64,000 nt of DNA, taken from positions 372,001 through 436,000 of the forward strand of contig NC_018211.1 of the NCBI RefSeq assembly GCF_000219625.1. Reading direction: 5' to 3'. Of the stretch, positions 12,315 through 23,074 are shown one piece after another. The first letter of the stretch is position 1. Every line of letters starts with the position of its first letter. The notes under the pieces are model-generated. The model saw only the letters and a list, made by a program, of their open reading frames with translations, made no database searches and was not told the DNA's origin. A program made the position numbers and the translations under genes. This stretch comes from Zymoseptoria tritici IPO323. Lineage: Eukaryota; Ascomycota; Dothideomycetes; Mycosphaerellales; Mycosphaerellaceae.

Positions 12315-13405
12315 ATTTTCCTAAATCTTAGAATTAAGATAACGTAAGAACGGCTAGGCCGATAGTAATAAAATTTAAGCCGTAGGCTGTCGATATATTA
12401 AAGAAAACAAACTAGGTTCTAAAACTAATCTTTATCTTTTAATAAAAGAGATTAATTACTCTTACTTATATAGCGTTATAAGCTAATTTTCCTAATAACT
12501 AAAGATATAGATGTCTAATAAAAATAAAACTTAATTATAAAACTAATTTTAGTATACTTAAAGAGTCTATAAAGCTACGTATACTATATTCTAGCTATAA
12601 AAGCTTTAAATATAACTTCTAACTAGAGCTAGTCTAAAATCTATTATAATCTAGAAATTTAGAGTAATTAATACTTTATACTAATAGAAAACTTGTAGAT
12701 AGTATTTATAAACTATAATAAGCTATACTATAGCTAAAAAACTTAATTCTATTAGGTAGAAGCTTAGTTATAATAAATTATAGTAATCTACTATTTTCTA
12801 TATTATAATATTATAAATAGAGTATTAAGTATACTTTAGTATCTAGATATAGAATTTTAAGCATAATACTCTTTAAGGATCTATATCTAAGCTATTTTTA
12901 TATATAGTACTACTAGAATTAGTATTTATAAGTTACTATTAATAAAATAGCCTATATTTTACTATATTTAAGTTTACTAGACTAGCTTATATACTACATT
13001 TATTACTTATATCTATAACAAAGAGAATATAGTAGCTTATATAGCTATTTAAATACTATAGCTTAAGTTTTAAATACTTATTTTACTACTATAAAATCTT
13101 ATACTACTTTAATACTTTATTTAGTAGTAGAATCTATATATTAGAGTATATTTACTATTAATATACTATACTAGTCTTAAACTAACTATAATATATATTT
13201 TATAGTTTATTATTACTCTTAATATAAGCAAAAGTCTTAATAATAGAGATATTTTTAAAACTGCTATAGCTTAGCTAATACTTATAGTAGACTATTAAAA
13301 TTTAAGATATACGTTTATTATATCTCTAAGCAGACATGTTTAAATTTCTACGTTAATACCTAGAGTAGAGCTAAAGTTATTGCGGTTTCTGTTTTTTACC
13401 GAGAC

Positions 13406-13445
13406 CGTGCATATCGTGCACCGTGCACGTCGTGCAATGCACTTC
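13406..13445 (-). repeat. Right terminal inverted repeat
   Basis: Reverse-complement partner of 12275-12314, with an exact 30 bp core and an exact outer 7 bp, followed by TA. Confidence 0.85.
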
Positions 13446-13447
13446 TA

Positions 13448-16032
13448 CCGGTCGCAGTGGAACCCAATCTGTGCTTCGTTGCGCTAGGCTGCTCGTAGAT
13501 TTGGTTCCCATCTTGCAACTTTCGCTAGGTTCGCGGGACGTTGAGCCACAAAGGTCAGATGAATGAACTACGTTGTTCCGAGTCCATCGTCGAGGAAGCC
13601 GCTGTCGCAGTCTCGCAGCGTGGCTAGCTGAGGTCCGACGACGGGAGCTGACGAGTGGGTGGTGTTACCTCTGTGGGATCGCCGGTACATGCCGCCTGGC
13701 GGTCGCTGAGAGTGGCATGGGTGTGTGCTTCGCTGTGCAGGATCACGCACGCACGCACACGCATTGAAAATCTCGGAACTGCTGGTACCCGTTTCTGACC
13801 GGGCAGACCAGTAGCCCTTGGGAGGTTTCTGCAGTGGTGCAGAATGTCGCCGTTGTTTTCATCGTACACTATAGGATACAATCGCAACGAAGTGTCGTTC
13901 TCGTCGCAAAACGTGTTCTCCATGTCGTGGGATGCGAAGCATAACTCAAATCGCAGACTTGCTTTCGGCAGCTATCATAGAGTTCACGCTGAGCGAGGAA
14001 TGCTGCGGTGAGCTCGAAGCCAATCCGAAAGTGAGTGTGAGCCAATCTTGCTCATCAAGCGAGCAAGGTTACCTGGTCGGTGGCTTTACTGGGGCAGACC
14101 GGTCGACTGTAAAACTCTCTGCGAGAGCGCAAGCTCCCGTTCTGATGCAGTGCTGCTAGTCATGGAAATGGCCAACTCGTGTCTTCCTGCCTGCCAAGTG
14201 CCAGGCCGAGGCGTCTTTTTTGGAGGATGGTCCTGCGGAAATTCGATATTTCGCCGTCTCGTCACTGGTCAGTCGTCAGCTGTGCGACGGGTACGCTAGG
14301 AGATGGATGCCGTTCGTGCTGTGAATGGCTGCCGTGGGATGCGAGATGCAGGTCGAAGTCGTCTTCATCGTGCGCTTTACCAGTTCTTGTGGTGGAGAAA
14401 TCAGTGATCAGCGATTGCGTGTCGAAGTAGTGCACCGGAGCAGACCGGGTCGTCGAGATCTGGAGTGAACACAGATGAGATGGATAGAATGATGCTGATG
14501 CAAGTTCAGCAGGCGCTTGGCGGCAGTCGCGATTGAAGTCGCACCGATCGGCCAGCAGAGGTCGGTTAACCTTCCAATGCATGTTGTGTGTGCTATGAGA
14601 GCAATGTGAAAGAGCGACACCCAAGAGCCCGGTCGTCGAGTCTCGACCGACACCGGGTGCAAAGCATGCGTCAAATGATCGACCTCGCGCTTCGGACGGT
14701 TTGGCCAATATCAAACTCTCAACAAACTCTCCTGTGGCGTGGATCCCACATCGTCGCTGCAGAAGTTGGTTGGCATGCAAGCCGCAAGGAACAATGCAGA
14801 TTCATCGAGGAAGCTTGCTATGCAGCCAAGGCAGCACAAGTCACACTGCAGGGTCTTCTCTTCATCACGATTCACGACGGCAAGCACGCAAAAGGACTGC
14901 GTCTTGATGATCGGACAAGACTCGAGCGCTGGACGGGCACCTGTACTATTGGCCGTGAACCGCCGGTCCATCGCTGGTAGAGCCTGAGCATTTCCGCGGC
15001 GCTGGGATGGGTTCGTGGGAGAAACTCTCAGCAACGGCTCGAGCCATCCGGATCTGCAGGACAAAGTTGGCAGGCTTCTGAGAGTTCGTGGGAAGGTTTT
15101 TTGCCGCGGCTTCTTTGAAGATCATCACATGTGGGAACGAATTGGGTTGCCAACAAGGTCTTGTTTAAAAGTAATGATATTGCTTGATGTGTCATCGTTG
15201 TTCCCGGCAGCTGTCAAAAGACAACGGGTGGTAAAGTGAGAACAATGCAACATCGACGTAAGGCGTGACCTCGTACGACCCTTATGGCATGATGGGCGAC
15301 AACGTTGCATCCCGTCGTCTTGATCATCTTCACAGTGCCGCAATCCCCATCCTGGACCTAGACCCAGACCGCAAATCCCCGTCAGCGAATCCCAGCTCGG
15401 AATCCCAGCAGCTCTGCCCATAATCACCCTGCTGCGCGCTGCGGCCGCTAGTCTTGTGCGTGCGTGCGTGGTGCGAACGAGCGAGGCAGCTGGGCGTCGT
15501 GGCCGAGCGAGCGATTTCTCCAACGCGCTCTCCCGCAGTCGTAATGCGCTATTGGATCCGCGCTACCTGGACCTCCATTCGTAGGTCACAGTAGTCCGCT
15601 TCTGTCCATGGGGCGGTGCTGCCCAGCTCGCTCGATCGGATGCGCTACTGGCAGCGAGAGCGCGTGGTGCCCCGACGAGTGTCTAGGATGAATGATTGGG
15701 ATTGGCCTTGACGATGATGCTGGAACTCACAGTCAGGGCATGGCGATGATGCTGACGATGAATGCGAGCGGCCGTTGGAGCACCTCGTAGTCGTAGCGGC
15801 TGGATGAGCATCTGGCCATTCACCATGTCTAGGCCTTCCCGCCTGCTCCACCGTACCCAAGGGTTCCAGTCGCAAGTCATGATCGGCATGGTGGGCATCC
15901 CCCGTTCCATCATCAACCGTCCCATCTCACTGCCGCGACCCGACCGGATCGAGTAAGGTGGGAGTCGGTGACAATAATTCGCACCCAGCCGTTCTGCCGT
16001 CTGACCTGGTCCGCCGCTCCTGTGCTTGGATC
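13448..16032. other. Long non-coding stretch upstream of the WOR1 gene
   Basis: Many short ORFs exist (largest 172 codons, minus, 14262-14780), none recognisable. I read this as distal regulatory DNA of the Wor1-type gene, by analogy with the unusually long upstream regions of WOR1/SGE1 orthologues. Nothing in the sequence proves it. Confidence 0.35.
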
Positions 16033-16929
16033 ATAATAAAAGCTCGCAACCCGGCCGTTGGTCAACTTTACTTGAACTCTGTCGCTCTTATGCTTAACTG
16101 TGGAGTTTAGTCAGAGACCTTCAGCTTCTCCCGTCTCTCGTCAGACTTTCCACAACTGCCCTGCTTGTGCCACTTTTATTAGAACTACCTCAAAGTTCAA
16201 AGTTCACCTCATTCACCTGCCGGTCATCCTACGAACTTTCCTTGCAACACGCTTTTCCACCCTCCTTCTTCACAACACAACGACCACGACCACACTACCG
16301 CCACGCTGCAACCGCGCGACCGACCGTCCCTGCCTCGACGCCGTTGGAACCATCTGCCATTCCGTGAGTACAGTCCATCACCATCGTTGCCAATTTGGCT
16401 TCCCCCCCTGGTCGAATCAATGGGCAGAGGACAACATCATTTCTCGAGAGCAATCACACGCCTTCTCCTCCTCCTCCTGGACCTCCTCACTCCTCTGCAA
16501 TATTAAATTCAGCCAGGGCAAACCTTGTGCCCGCGCGGAGCTCGAAGCTTTTCGATCTTCATCAGTGCGCCATCAACCTGGAGCGTCTCTGATTAACCTT
16601 CTTGTTCCCGCAGGTACATAACCACAACCTTTCGCCGTCACCCTCTCAGCTCCTGCGCTGTGCGCTAGACTTGCGCTGCACTTGCCCGGACGATCTCCAT
16701 CAACCTTCATCGACATCGACACCACCCTGGTAGGTTCGAAACCCTCTTCACAACACAAACCTCACCGCCGTCAACATCACCCAAGCTAACGCGTCCCGCA
16801 GCGCATCGATTGTTGTTGCTGCCTGACGCGCACATTACTTTCTGCATTCACGCGCCGACAAACGTGCGCCGCTGTGTGTTCGATCTCTCCCAACACACAA
16901 CTCGATTCTGTTTCACAGACACCGCCAAC
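16033..16929 (+). promoter_or_regulatory. Promoter and spliced 5' leader of WOR1-like gene
   Basis: A TATA-like AT run lies near 16033-16041. The following 850 bp are CT/CA-rich, as in fungal leaders. Two 5'UTR introns can be read: 16364-16613 (GTGAGT .. branch-like CTGATTAAC .. CCCGCAG) and 16730-16801 (GTAGGT .. GCTAAC .. CCCGCAG). Short upstream ORFs are present. Long leaders suit a post-transcriptionally controlled master regulator. The introns are predictions from splice signals only. Confidence 0.5.
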
Positions 16930-18543
16930 ATGAGCGGGGGAGCCGGACCGCTGGTCCCCACTTTCCACGGCTTCGTCCACAACAGCATGGACGGCCTGGT
17001 CCTGTTTGAAGCCTGTCTCAGCGGAAAGCTCCATCATGTTCCACGACGTCCGCACGACCGCGAACGTAGCTCGCTGATCAAGAGCGGCAGCATCTTCATC
17101 TACGAGGAGAATGCGTCCGGCATCAAGCGCTGGACCGATGGCGTCGCATGGAGCCCGAGTCGAATCCTCGGCAACTTTCTCATCTACCGCGAACTCGAGA
17201 AGCCATTCCCACCCGGCGAGAAGAAGCGCGCCATGAAGCGAAAACGTACGAGCATTCCTGGCGAGCCATACCCACGCCGTGATTCCGACGAGAACGAAGC
17301 ACCACCAGAGGTGCCAACTCCACTCACACCACCCACACCGAATGCCACTGGTGAAGTGAAGCCCGAAGCTGCCGGTACCGATCAGGATAAGGAGTTGGAG
17401 AGATCGCTGATCGGGTCATTGGTTGACAGCTATGGGTTTCGACCGGAAGGCTTGGTGAAGAAGACGATGAGCATATCTGTCAACGGCATTTCACATCACA
17501 TGGTCTCTTACTACAAGGTCGACGACGTCAAGAACAATCTCCTCCCACGACCACTCAGCGATCCTCGTCTGCAGAATATCTCCGTCCGACCCGAGCTCTA
17601 CCTGAAGCAGAACTTTCGCGCGCCGGTTGAGGAGACCGAGCACTACGCCATTGACGGCCACATGAACGCACACCCACAGATGATGTACTCGTCCATGGCT
17701 GGTGGCTACGGTGCTCCACAAGGGCAGTACTTTCAACAGCAACAGCAACAAGGACGACCATACCCTGGCATGTACAGCATGCCTCAATCCAACGGCGGCA
17801 TGCCTTATGGCAGTATGCCTGGCCAGAACTGGCCTACACAGCAAGCTCCTCCAGCGCCCATGCCATATGGTGGACACCAACAGCAACATCCGCAACACCA
17901 GCAGCAGCAGCCGTACGGTGGTCAAGGATACGGCAGCTACTACAAGCCAGAACAGCACTCGAACGGATCCGCGCCCAAGACCGAGAGCCAACAACCCGCA
18001 TCGCAGTACGGCAACAACCAGTACGCCTCGGCATACCCGGCCATGCAACAACGAAGTGGTTCCCAATCCGCACCCTCCATGATGCAGCCTCCTTATCAAC
18101 AAACACCCTCTCAACAGCAGCAACCTGGCTCATATGGTGCCAACAACGGCCGTTCAGCGTACGACAGCCCAACCACAAGCCAACAACCTCACTCCGCCTA
18201 TGGCGCTTCTCAATCTCAATACGCCGTCCGCTCACCCACATCACAAAGCTACGGCGCACCGCAACAAACGCATTCTCCGCACCCCGGCAACAAGAGCCCA
18301 CAGTCGACGCACCAAGGTACACCAGCTCAGTCCAGCGAGCAACAGCACAACTCCTACCGGAGCTCCTACGCACATGGTCCGCCAACTCCTCAATCTGCTC
18401 ACCCTTCTAACGGCGAGATGAACGGTTTGGGAATCAGCAGCAACAACTCGAGCTATCCTCCACCACCGCCTCAGAATGGTCACGGACATCACGCATACGG
18501 TTCGACGCCGCAGGCTCAGACGGCGGGTCCATATCCTTCGTAG
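16930..18543 (+). CDS. Wor1/Sge1-family (Gti1/Pac2) transcription factor
   Basis: Fungus-specific WOPR-domain DNA-binding regulator, 537 residues in one exon. WOPRa spans about residues 10-100 (TFHGFVHNSMDGLVLFEACLSG, GIKRWTDG, WSPSRILGNFLIYREL). A basic linker follows (KKRAMKRKRTS, possible kinase site), then WOPRb at about 155-240 (SYGFRPEGLVKKT, HHMVSYYKV). The remainder is a Gln/Pro/Tyr/Ser-rich low-complexity region (about 250-537), the usual activation-type tail. In the family Wor1 controls white-opaque switching in Candida, Ryp1 controls dimorphism in Histoplasma, and Sge1 controls effector expression and virulence in Fusarium; a comparable morphogenesis or effector role here is inference. 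The ATG at 16930 is preferred over one at 16810 because conservation begins just after it and introns lie upstream. Confidence 0.95.
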   Translation: MSGGAGPLVPTFHGFVHNSMDGLVLFEACLSGKLHHVPRRPHDRERSSLIKSGSIFIYEENASGIKRWTDGVAWSPSRILGNFLIYRELEKPFPPGEKKRAMKRKRTSIPGEPYPRRDSDENEAPPEVPTPLTPPTPNATGEVKPEAAGTDQDKELERSLIGSLVDSYGFRPEGLVKKTMSISVNGISHHMVSYYKVDDVKNNLLPRPLSDPRLQNISVRPELYLKQNFRAPVEETEHYAIDGHMNAHPQMMYSSMAGGYGAPQGQYFQQQQQQGRPYPGMYSMPQSNGGMPYGSMPGQNWPTQQAPPAPMPYGGHQQQHPQHQQQQPYGGQGYGSYYKPEQHSNGSAPKTESQQPASQYGNNQYASAYPAMQQRSGSQSAPSMMQPPYQQTPSQQQQPGSYGANNGRSAYDSPTTSQQPHSAYGASQSQYAVRSPTSQSYGAPQQTHSPHPGNKSPQSTHQGTPAQSSEQQHNSYRSSYAHGPPTPQSAHPSNGEMNGLGISSNNSSYPPPPPQNGHGHHAYGSTPQAQTAGPYPS

Positions 18544-20293
18544 GACGTTGTGGATGCAGATGCGCTCGAGTGGAACCCCCGGTCTTTGATGGTGTGAAGG
18601 GCGAACCTGGTGGGAAAGGAGATGGAAGATCCTGCGACTGAGTGGACGATGTTGCTTTGTGCTGGTTTTACGGGTATGCGGTACGATACCCATGGGTTCT
18701 TCGTCACGATGGATGGGTCATGGATGGGTCATGGTTAGCAAGGAGGAAATACCCCAAAATGGTTCGGCAATGGATGATGGCAAAGTGTACGAGTGTGGTG
18801 GTGTCATTGCTCGATGAGAAAGAACCGTTCATTCTTAAGAATTCTATATATGTAATGTGTTTTTTTTCTTGCGAGGAACTCTGTGCATTGTCGACTTCTC
18901 GTCCTTGATTCTCGTGGTGTTCACTAATCATCTTCACGGCTCTTGTCTGCTGACCAAAGGCTTCATGACTCGAATCGTAAATTCAATTCGAAGGGAGCCA
19001 AGATACGCCGAACGATGAACCCTTCGTAACCGAAAACATAGCACGACTCTGCTATTGACGGGCATGGTCAATGTGATGGGTGGGTACCTGTGCTCGGCAA
19101 CCGGATGAGCCTCGAGGCTGGGCAAGGCCAACAAGGCCAAGGCGTTGTGTTGTGTTTGTTTCGACTCGAGCCGCACTACTCTTTCATCACAGATCTTCAA
19201 AAGAGGGTGATCGACGACAAGGGTCTGGGAATCTGTTATGCATGACAAAAACCGTGCTGGTGGAATCTTGGAGATGGGGAAGGTTTGTGCATCTCCGGTC
19301 GATCGTTCCTGAAATTCTATCTGTCCGAGCCAAGAGAAAGGGAGGTACTGGGAGGTACTGCTTCGTACGTCGTGGAGAGTGGAGATGTGTCGATCGTTTC
19401 TGGTGAGCATCGCATTATTCTTGGTCGGGATGATTTCTGGTAGGGGAACTGTTGAGTTTCGCTTTCGTTCCAAGAAACCTTGCACGGAGAGTTCTCGGCA
19501 TACATCTTGGTTGTTGATTGAGAGTTTATCATTCAAAGTTTGGTGCACAGTGGAGGAGTTTGTTCGGTGGACTCGAGACTTTTCTTTCTTGTTCTCGGCA
19601 ACGCAGGCAGGCGAAACTTTACCTAACCCCCTTGCGAGGCGTTTGGGTTATTAGCAAGGTTTTTACATTGATGGACCACACCTCTTGCCCTGCCTCGTCG
19701 TCTTATCATCCGCCTGCCTTGCGTCGGAGGACGGAATATGTTCCTTGTGCCGTTCGCATCGAATGGCTGCTTTGAGGTGTTGCGTACGATCGTGCAGTAG
19801 TGAGTTCTTGGTGCGGATCAGATCTTGGTTGTGTGGAGAGGAGTCCGAGTCGTGGAATGCAGGGCTGTGCGTGGGCAAGGCTGGACCTCTGCTGTGTGTG
19901 CCTGTATTTCCCTTCTTGACCAGGCCGGATATGTTTCTACGACGGAAGCTGCAAGCCATCATGTCTTGCCTGGCATCTCGCTGATCCATTGGATGGCCTA
20001 CGACAGTGTGTTCCCGGTGAGAATGTGAAGATTTGTGTTCCCCCCAATGTCTCGACCGGGTAGTCGGATACTTTCGGGGGCAAAACTTCTCGCTTGGCTT
20101 TCCGGTCCGGGTGTCCGCCGAGAGTTTGAGCGATCTGCGCGTTCTGGACGTCACATCTCACAATTCGTTGCTGCTTGCTTGCTTGCCCTGGTCTTGGTCT
20201 GAGAGACGGGCATGGATTGAACGAGGTCGAGATCTTGTCCTTGCTATGTCTTTCTTGCCTGTGGCTTCGCTGCAGAGCTGCCGTCACTATGGG
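18544..20293. other. WOR1-like to CRD1 intergenic region
   Basis: No convincing gene. The largest frame is 204 codons on the minus strand (18934-19548), without recognisable domain or coding character. The left part is the WOR1-like 3' flank and the right part the cardiolipin synthase promoter. Confidence 0.4.
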
Positions 20294-22296
20294 ATGGATT
20301 CTTGTCGGGCCCTGTCTGCGAGACATCTCCTGCCAACTTCTTCTGGTCTGCTCAAGACAACGACAAGGCGAGCTCTGCATCGACACTCCTCCCGCCATCT
20401 TCGCCCTAGGAGCACACCCCGCGCATCCATTCTCACTCGGTACGAAGCCCCTCCGAATATCAAGATCCACGCCGGGATACTGACATGATCTCCACAGCAC
20501 CACTCCGGCGCCTCTTCTTTCATCACAACATCGCTTCCTTTCGGACGAGTCCCCCAAGCCGGATACTCCGGTCACCCGTGGACCTAGTCCAAGCAATGCC
20601 GATCTCAAATCGCCAAGTCATGTAAGTCTGGGTCTCCTTGCTCTTCTCGTTCGCCATCGTGTACCCTGTGTCTCAGCCTCTCCGGGCCTACTTCCGGCTC
20701 CATGCCCATGGATCATTCGTCAGCATGTTCAGATGACTCTCATGATCCGATTATGGACTTGCCGACAATCTCGGGGTCCTTTTGGCTCCGTTGATGGACT
20801 CTGGATATGGCTTTCCATCTGCAAACTTGCCAGCTGCCGGATGGACGGTCCAATGCGTAGATCGAATGCCACAGACTCAGTGTCGCCAGACAGTCACGCT
20901 GGATCTAATATGGACGGATATGGAACCAGACCAGTCCACCAGTTCGCTGTCTACATAATGCGCCTACATTGACAGTGATACGGTCGACTGGTACCCGTCT
21001 TTCGCCAAAGAACCGTGCTAGGCGCGGCTCTCACATGCCATCGACAGTAATGACCGCAATGAGCAATAGTCACCTGGTCGAAGACTACTCCTCGCCTGTA
21101 GTCAGACTACTGCCTGCAAACTGGCGCGAGACTACAGCCTCTTACCGTGCACAACCTGCTCGACTGTGACAATACTGTAGCCCGTCGACGATTATGCAAT
21201 GCTGCGCATCTCCACACAGCCCTTTCTCTCCTCTTGAACTTGGTCTGGCTACGCGGTGCATTCGCTACAAGCTCGCAAGACATCTCACTGACTTCCAATT
21301 CTCCACTCTAGACCGCAGCAAAACCACCATCAACAAAACCGCTCACCAAACCGATCTCTCAAACCCTCTCCGCCGCCGCAGAAACCACCAAATCCGTCCG
21401 CGCAACCGTCCGCTCCTCCTTGAAAAACGTCAACCCTCACGAAAACATCTACAACCTCCCCAACTTCCTGACAGTAACCCGGCTCTTCGCCGCGCCAGCC
21501 ACGGCCTATCTCCTTCTCCACGACCACCACGCCTGGGCACTTGGTCTCTTCGCCTACGCCGGCATCACCGATCTCGTCGACGGCTACCTCGCGCGGAAAT
21601 GGAAACTCCAAACCGTGGCGGGCAGCGTGATGGATCCCATGGCGGACAAAGCGTTGATGATCATCGTTACCGTCACATTAGCCGTCAAAGGCGCCATTCC
21701 TCGTATGTTCTTCACCTTTCGTACATCTCAAGTCAAGACTGTACTAACGCCATGTCCGGGAAACAGTCTACCTAGCAACCCTCATCCTCGGCCGCGACGC
21801 CTCCCTCGCCCTCGCAGCCCTCTACTACCGCTACGCCTCCCTCCCATCTCCGAAAACTTTCCTCCGCTACTGGGACTTCTCCCTCCCTTCCGCCGAAGTC
21901 CACCCGACCACCGTCTCAAAGTACAACACGCTCCTGCAATTGCTCCTCATCGGCGCCACTTTGACCCTCCCTGTTCTCACCGCCACGCCCACCCTCGCAT
22001 CCTCACTAGCCAACGCTGGAGTGAGCGACGCCGTGCTAGCGAATGGCGTCTTTGGTCTACAAGGCGTCGTGGCGGCTACCACGGCTTGGAGTGGACTTAG
22101 CTATGCATTTTTGAAGAACGCGGTGACGATTCTGGGAACGGATGAGGCGTTGAAGGCGAAGCAGGGAGCGAGAGGCAGGGCGATTATTGGAGTTACGTTT
22201 GGGAGTGTGGTTCTTGTTGCTGCGTGGTTGGGTGTAAATCGGGAGCAAGGCGAGGGGGTTGTTGTTAGAGAGGAGGAGATGGAGGGTGGAAGATAG
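20294..22296 (+). CDS. CRD1: Cardiolipin synthase, mitochondrial
   Basis: Joins phosphatidylglycerol and CDP-diacylglycerol to make cardiolipin in the mitochondrial inner membrane. Four exons, 20294-20439, 20498-20621, 21312-21702 and 21767-22296, stay in frame and give about 396 residues. Exon 1 encodes an Arg/Ser/Leu-rich, acid-free leader typical of mitochondrial import. The CDP-alcohol phosphatidyltransferase motif D-x2-DG-x2-AR-x8-G-x3-D-x3-D is complete at about 177-203 (DLVDGYLARKW .. GSVMDPMAD). Several hydrophobic segments follow, as expected for this polytopic enzyme. The intron between exons 2 and 3 is 690 bp, ten times the local norm. Domain identity is very secure; the first two exons rest on splice signals, frame and targeting-peptide character. 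Confidence 0.92.
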
Positions 22297-23074
22297 GAGG
22301 ACAGAGAATGTCGGATGGAAACTCGATGCAATGCTGTAGCGTCGAAGGAGAAAAGTGTATGCTCCTAATCGCTGCGTGCTGTGGAGAAGCCTAGTATAAC
22401 AGAACTTCCTCCAGAACTGGCTTCGGAAAGGCCCTTCTGTAACATTCGCAAATTTCTCAACGGGCCCACGATCCGCCTGCATAGTGATCTAGACACAAAC
22501 ACCGCGTCCTGTAAGTGAAGATCGTTCCCGAACGATTGGGTACCAGCGAGTGGTCTTGGCCTGGGCAAGCTACGGCAAACGGCAACACAAGTTTCAATGG
22601 CGTTGTCTTGGTATGGACAACCATTAGCTCCCGCACTCTTTCGACCAACACGAGTGGCGAATTGAGAGAGTGATCAACGAACGGATGCCATTTTGCAATA
22701 TGATATCTGTCCGCACTCGAGCCTAGTTCATTCCGGTCTAGATATGCTGGGGCAGTGTTGCGCTTTTCATGATGGACGAATTTGAGGGACCATTCACATG
22801 CGAGTTTCCATGGAGAGAGGATTGACACTCAGGACATGGCCTCGTACGGGTGGGTGATCTTGCGCTGAGCTTCGAAGGGAAGAGATACCCGCTCGATTCC
22901 GGTTTTGGTGAGTTCGTACTTTTGATACATCAGTCAAATCAACCTATAGCACAAGTCCCGGCTTCCCTCGCCACGAGGGCCTCCACTACCCTTCGCAGCA
23001 TCTGATCGAGATCCTTCGGTTCGCACGTCCCCCAAATTCATCCAGCAGACAGACTCGACCTACGACCAAGCTCA
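22297..23074. other. CRD1 / CBP80 convergent intergenic region
   Basis: Lies between the 3' ends of two convergent genes. A minus-strand frame of 123 codons (22457-22828) shows nothing recognisable. No repeat or RNA gene seen. Confidence 0.4.

Larger units (their letters stand above)
12273..13447. mobile_element. Dead TIR DNA element with RIP-shredded interior
   Basis: Two inverted termini of 40 bp (12275-12314 and 13406-13445) match over an outer 7 bp and an inner 30 bp, with three mismatches between. Both are bordered by TA (12273-12274 and 13446-13447), which fits the TA target duplication of Tc1/mariner-type elements. The 1.09 kb between them is extremely AT-rich, has no ORF, and stands out sharply from its GC-balanced flanks. 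The termini keep full GC and contain repeated GTGCAC motifs. It is either a MITE-sized derivative or a decayed transposase copy. Superfamily assignment is inference. Confidence 0.8.

Noticed and set aside
16733..16743. GGTTCGAAACC, a tRNA B-box-like sequence
   Set aside because: No matching A box, acceptor stem or terminator. It lies inside a predicted 5'UTR intron.
18934..19548. 204-codon minus-strand ORF
   Set aside because: No recognisable domain, no splice or promoter context, and overlapping frames of similar length.
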